From Thermoplasmata archaeon (GTDB taxonomy: Archaea; Thermoplasmatota; Thermoplasmata; Lutacidiplasmatales; UBA184), in the NCBI GenBank assembly GCA_030040625.1, contig JASHTI010000049.1, positions 1 through 5,084 of the forward strand: DNA of 5,084 nucleotides, in the 5' to 3' direction. This document shows, piece by piece, positions 4,355 through 5,084 of the stretch (its first letter is position 1; the number at the start of each line of letters is the position of its first letter). Under the pieces are notes generated by a model that saw only the letters and a list, made by a program, of their open reading frames with translations, had not been told where the DNA came from and did no database searches. The position numbers and the translations under genes were made by a program.

Positions 4355-5084
4355 GGCGCGGATCCCGGGGCGGACGTGTCGGCCCGGTAGCGCGCGATCA
4401 CCCGGCGCAGCTCCTCGGCAACCTCGCGGCCGTCGCGACGGCCCCGGAGCTCCCGCATGACGTCGCCCATGAGCGGCGCGAACGCTTCGCCCCCGCGCTC
4501 GCGTACGAGGTGGATCTGCCCTCGGACGACCCGGTCCACGACGTCCGCGAGCTCCTCGTCGGAGGCGGCCCGCACGCCGGCGCGGGCGACGGCCGTCTCG
4601 AGGTCCGGTGCGCCGCGGGCGAGCTCGGTGAGGAGCGGGGCGAGCGCCTCCTTGGCGAACGTGCCGCGCTCGGCCCCCCGCAGCAGCTCGTCGAGGCGAT
4701 CGAGCGGGGGCTCGAACGGGGGGGCACCGTCGGCGATCCGGACCGCCGGCAGCTCCTGGATCAGAAGGCGAGCCACGGGGCCGGGGGCGCGGCCCCGCCG
4801 CACCAGCTCGTCGAACCGCTCCATCTCGCCGCCGTAGACGATCTGGCGGGCGAGCTCCGGGGCGAGCGAGTAGGCGCCGGTGAGGCGCTCCAGCGTCGCG
4901 CCCGGCCGCTCGGGGAGCCGGTCGCGGAGCCGCGCCAGGCGGGCCTCGTCGATGGGGACCGGAGGGACGTCGGTCTCCGGGTACATCCGGTCGCGGCCGG
5001 GCAGCGGGCGCGAGTAACGGGTGCGGGCGTCCGGCAACGGGTCCCGGGTCTCGCCGGGCACGCCGGTGAGCGCCTCGCGGGCGC
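4351..5084 (-). CDS. gatE: Glu-tRNA(Gln) amidotransferase subunit E, C-terminal part (5' end outside window)
   Basis: GatE works with GatD in archaea to convert Glu-tRNA(Gln) into Gln-tRNA(Gln): GatE binds the mischarged tRNA and activates the glutamate, and GatD supplies ammonia from Gln. The minus-strand frame is open to the right edge and gives 243 complete codons, roughly the last 40% of a family of about 600 residues. The fragment opens with ALTGVPGETRDPLPD. The strongly conserved RPLPGRDRMYPETDVPP block follows (about residues 25-41 of the fragment) and closes the catalytic cradle domain. A helical region (about 45-110) with LARQIV and ARLLIQELPA comes next. The end is a YqeY-like tail (about 110-243) with FAKEALAPLLTELARG and FAPLMGDVMRELRGR, which grips the tRNA outer corner. 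A GTG at 5061 is internal, not a start. It overlaps the downstream phosphatase by 4 bp. Confidence 0.93.
   Translation of the reverse strand, partial: AREALTGVPGETRDPLPDARTRYSRPLPGRDRMYPETDVPPVPIDEARLARLRDRLPERPGATLERLTGAYSLAPELARQIVYGGEMERFDELVRRGRAPGPVARLLIQELPAVRIADGAPPFEPPLDRLDELLRGAERGTFAKEALAPLLTELARGAPDLETAVARAGVRAASDEELADVVDRVVRGQIHLVRERGGEAFAPLMGDVMRELRGRRDGREVAEELRRVIARYRADTSAPGSAP

Noticed and set aside
3698..4390. 230-residue plus-strand frame opposite the phosphatase
   Set aside because: It is antisense to a gene with all four HAD motifs intact. The product is rich in Arg, Ala, Pro and His with no recognisable domain.

Overview
The window is from an archaeon with very GC-rich DNA; almost every third codon position is G or C. 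The evidence is the gene set: a one-TM SecE of the archaeal/Sss1 type, an Spt5 with NGN and KOW domains, archaeal L11, and GatE, the archaea-only subunit of the tRNA-dependent Gln amidotransferase. There is also a TATA box at the right distance from the small heat-shock gene. The proteins are not loaded with surface Asp/Glu as in haloarchaea. The archaeal glycolate-phosphate phosphatase type and the enlarged Spt5 suggest a high-GC, uncultivated Thermoplasmatota-like lineage, but that placement is inference.

Left part (1-2404, + strand): a compact run of five genes. It holds the 3' third of ftsZ, then secE, spt5, rpl11 and an unrecognised 98-residue protein. Gaps are 17 bp at the first two junctions. 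spt5 and rpl11 overlap by 11 bp, and rpl11 and the last gene share one base (TGATG). This is the well-known archaeal cell-division/secretion/transcription/ribosome cluster. It ends without the L1, L10 and L12 genes that often follow L11. Spt5 is about twice the usual archaeal length because of an Ala/Pro linker and an Ig-like beta-sandwich ahead of NGN.

Middle (2405-3400): a convergent junction with a perfect GC hairpin, then hsp20 on the minus strand. Next is an AT-rich divergent promoter island (2921-3058) and a small two-TM protein on the plus strand. A second convergent junction carries another GC hairpin.

Right part (3401-5084, minus strand): a three-gene unit read right to left. It has gatE (5' part off the window), an archaeal HAD phosphatase overlapping it by 4 bp, and an eight-cysteine zinc-binding protein whose ATG directly abuts the phosphatase stop codon. 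Apart from the 138-bp divergent promoter region there is no sizeable non-coding stretch. I saw no mobile element, CRISPR, tRNA or rRNA. The items most worth a second look are the extra Spt5 domain and the small protein coupled to L11.
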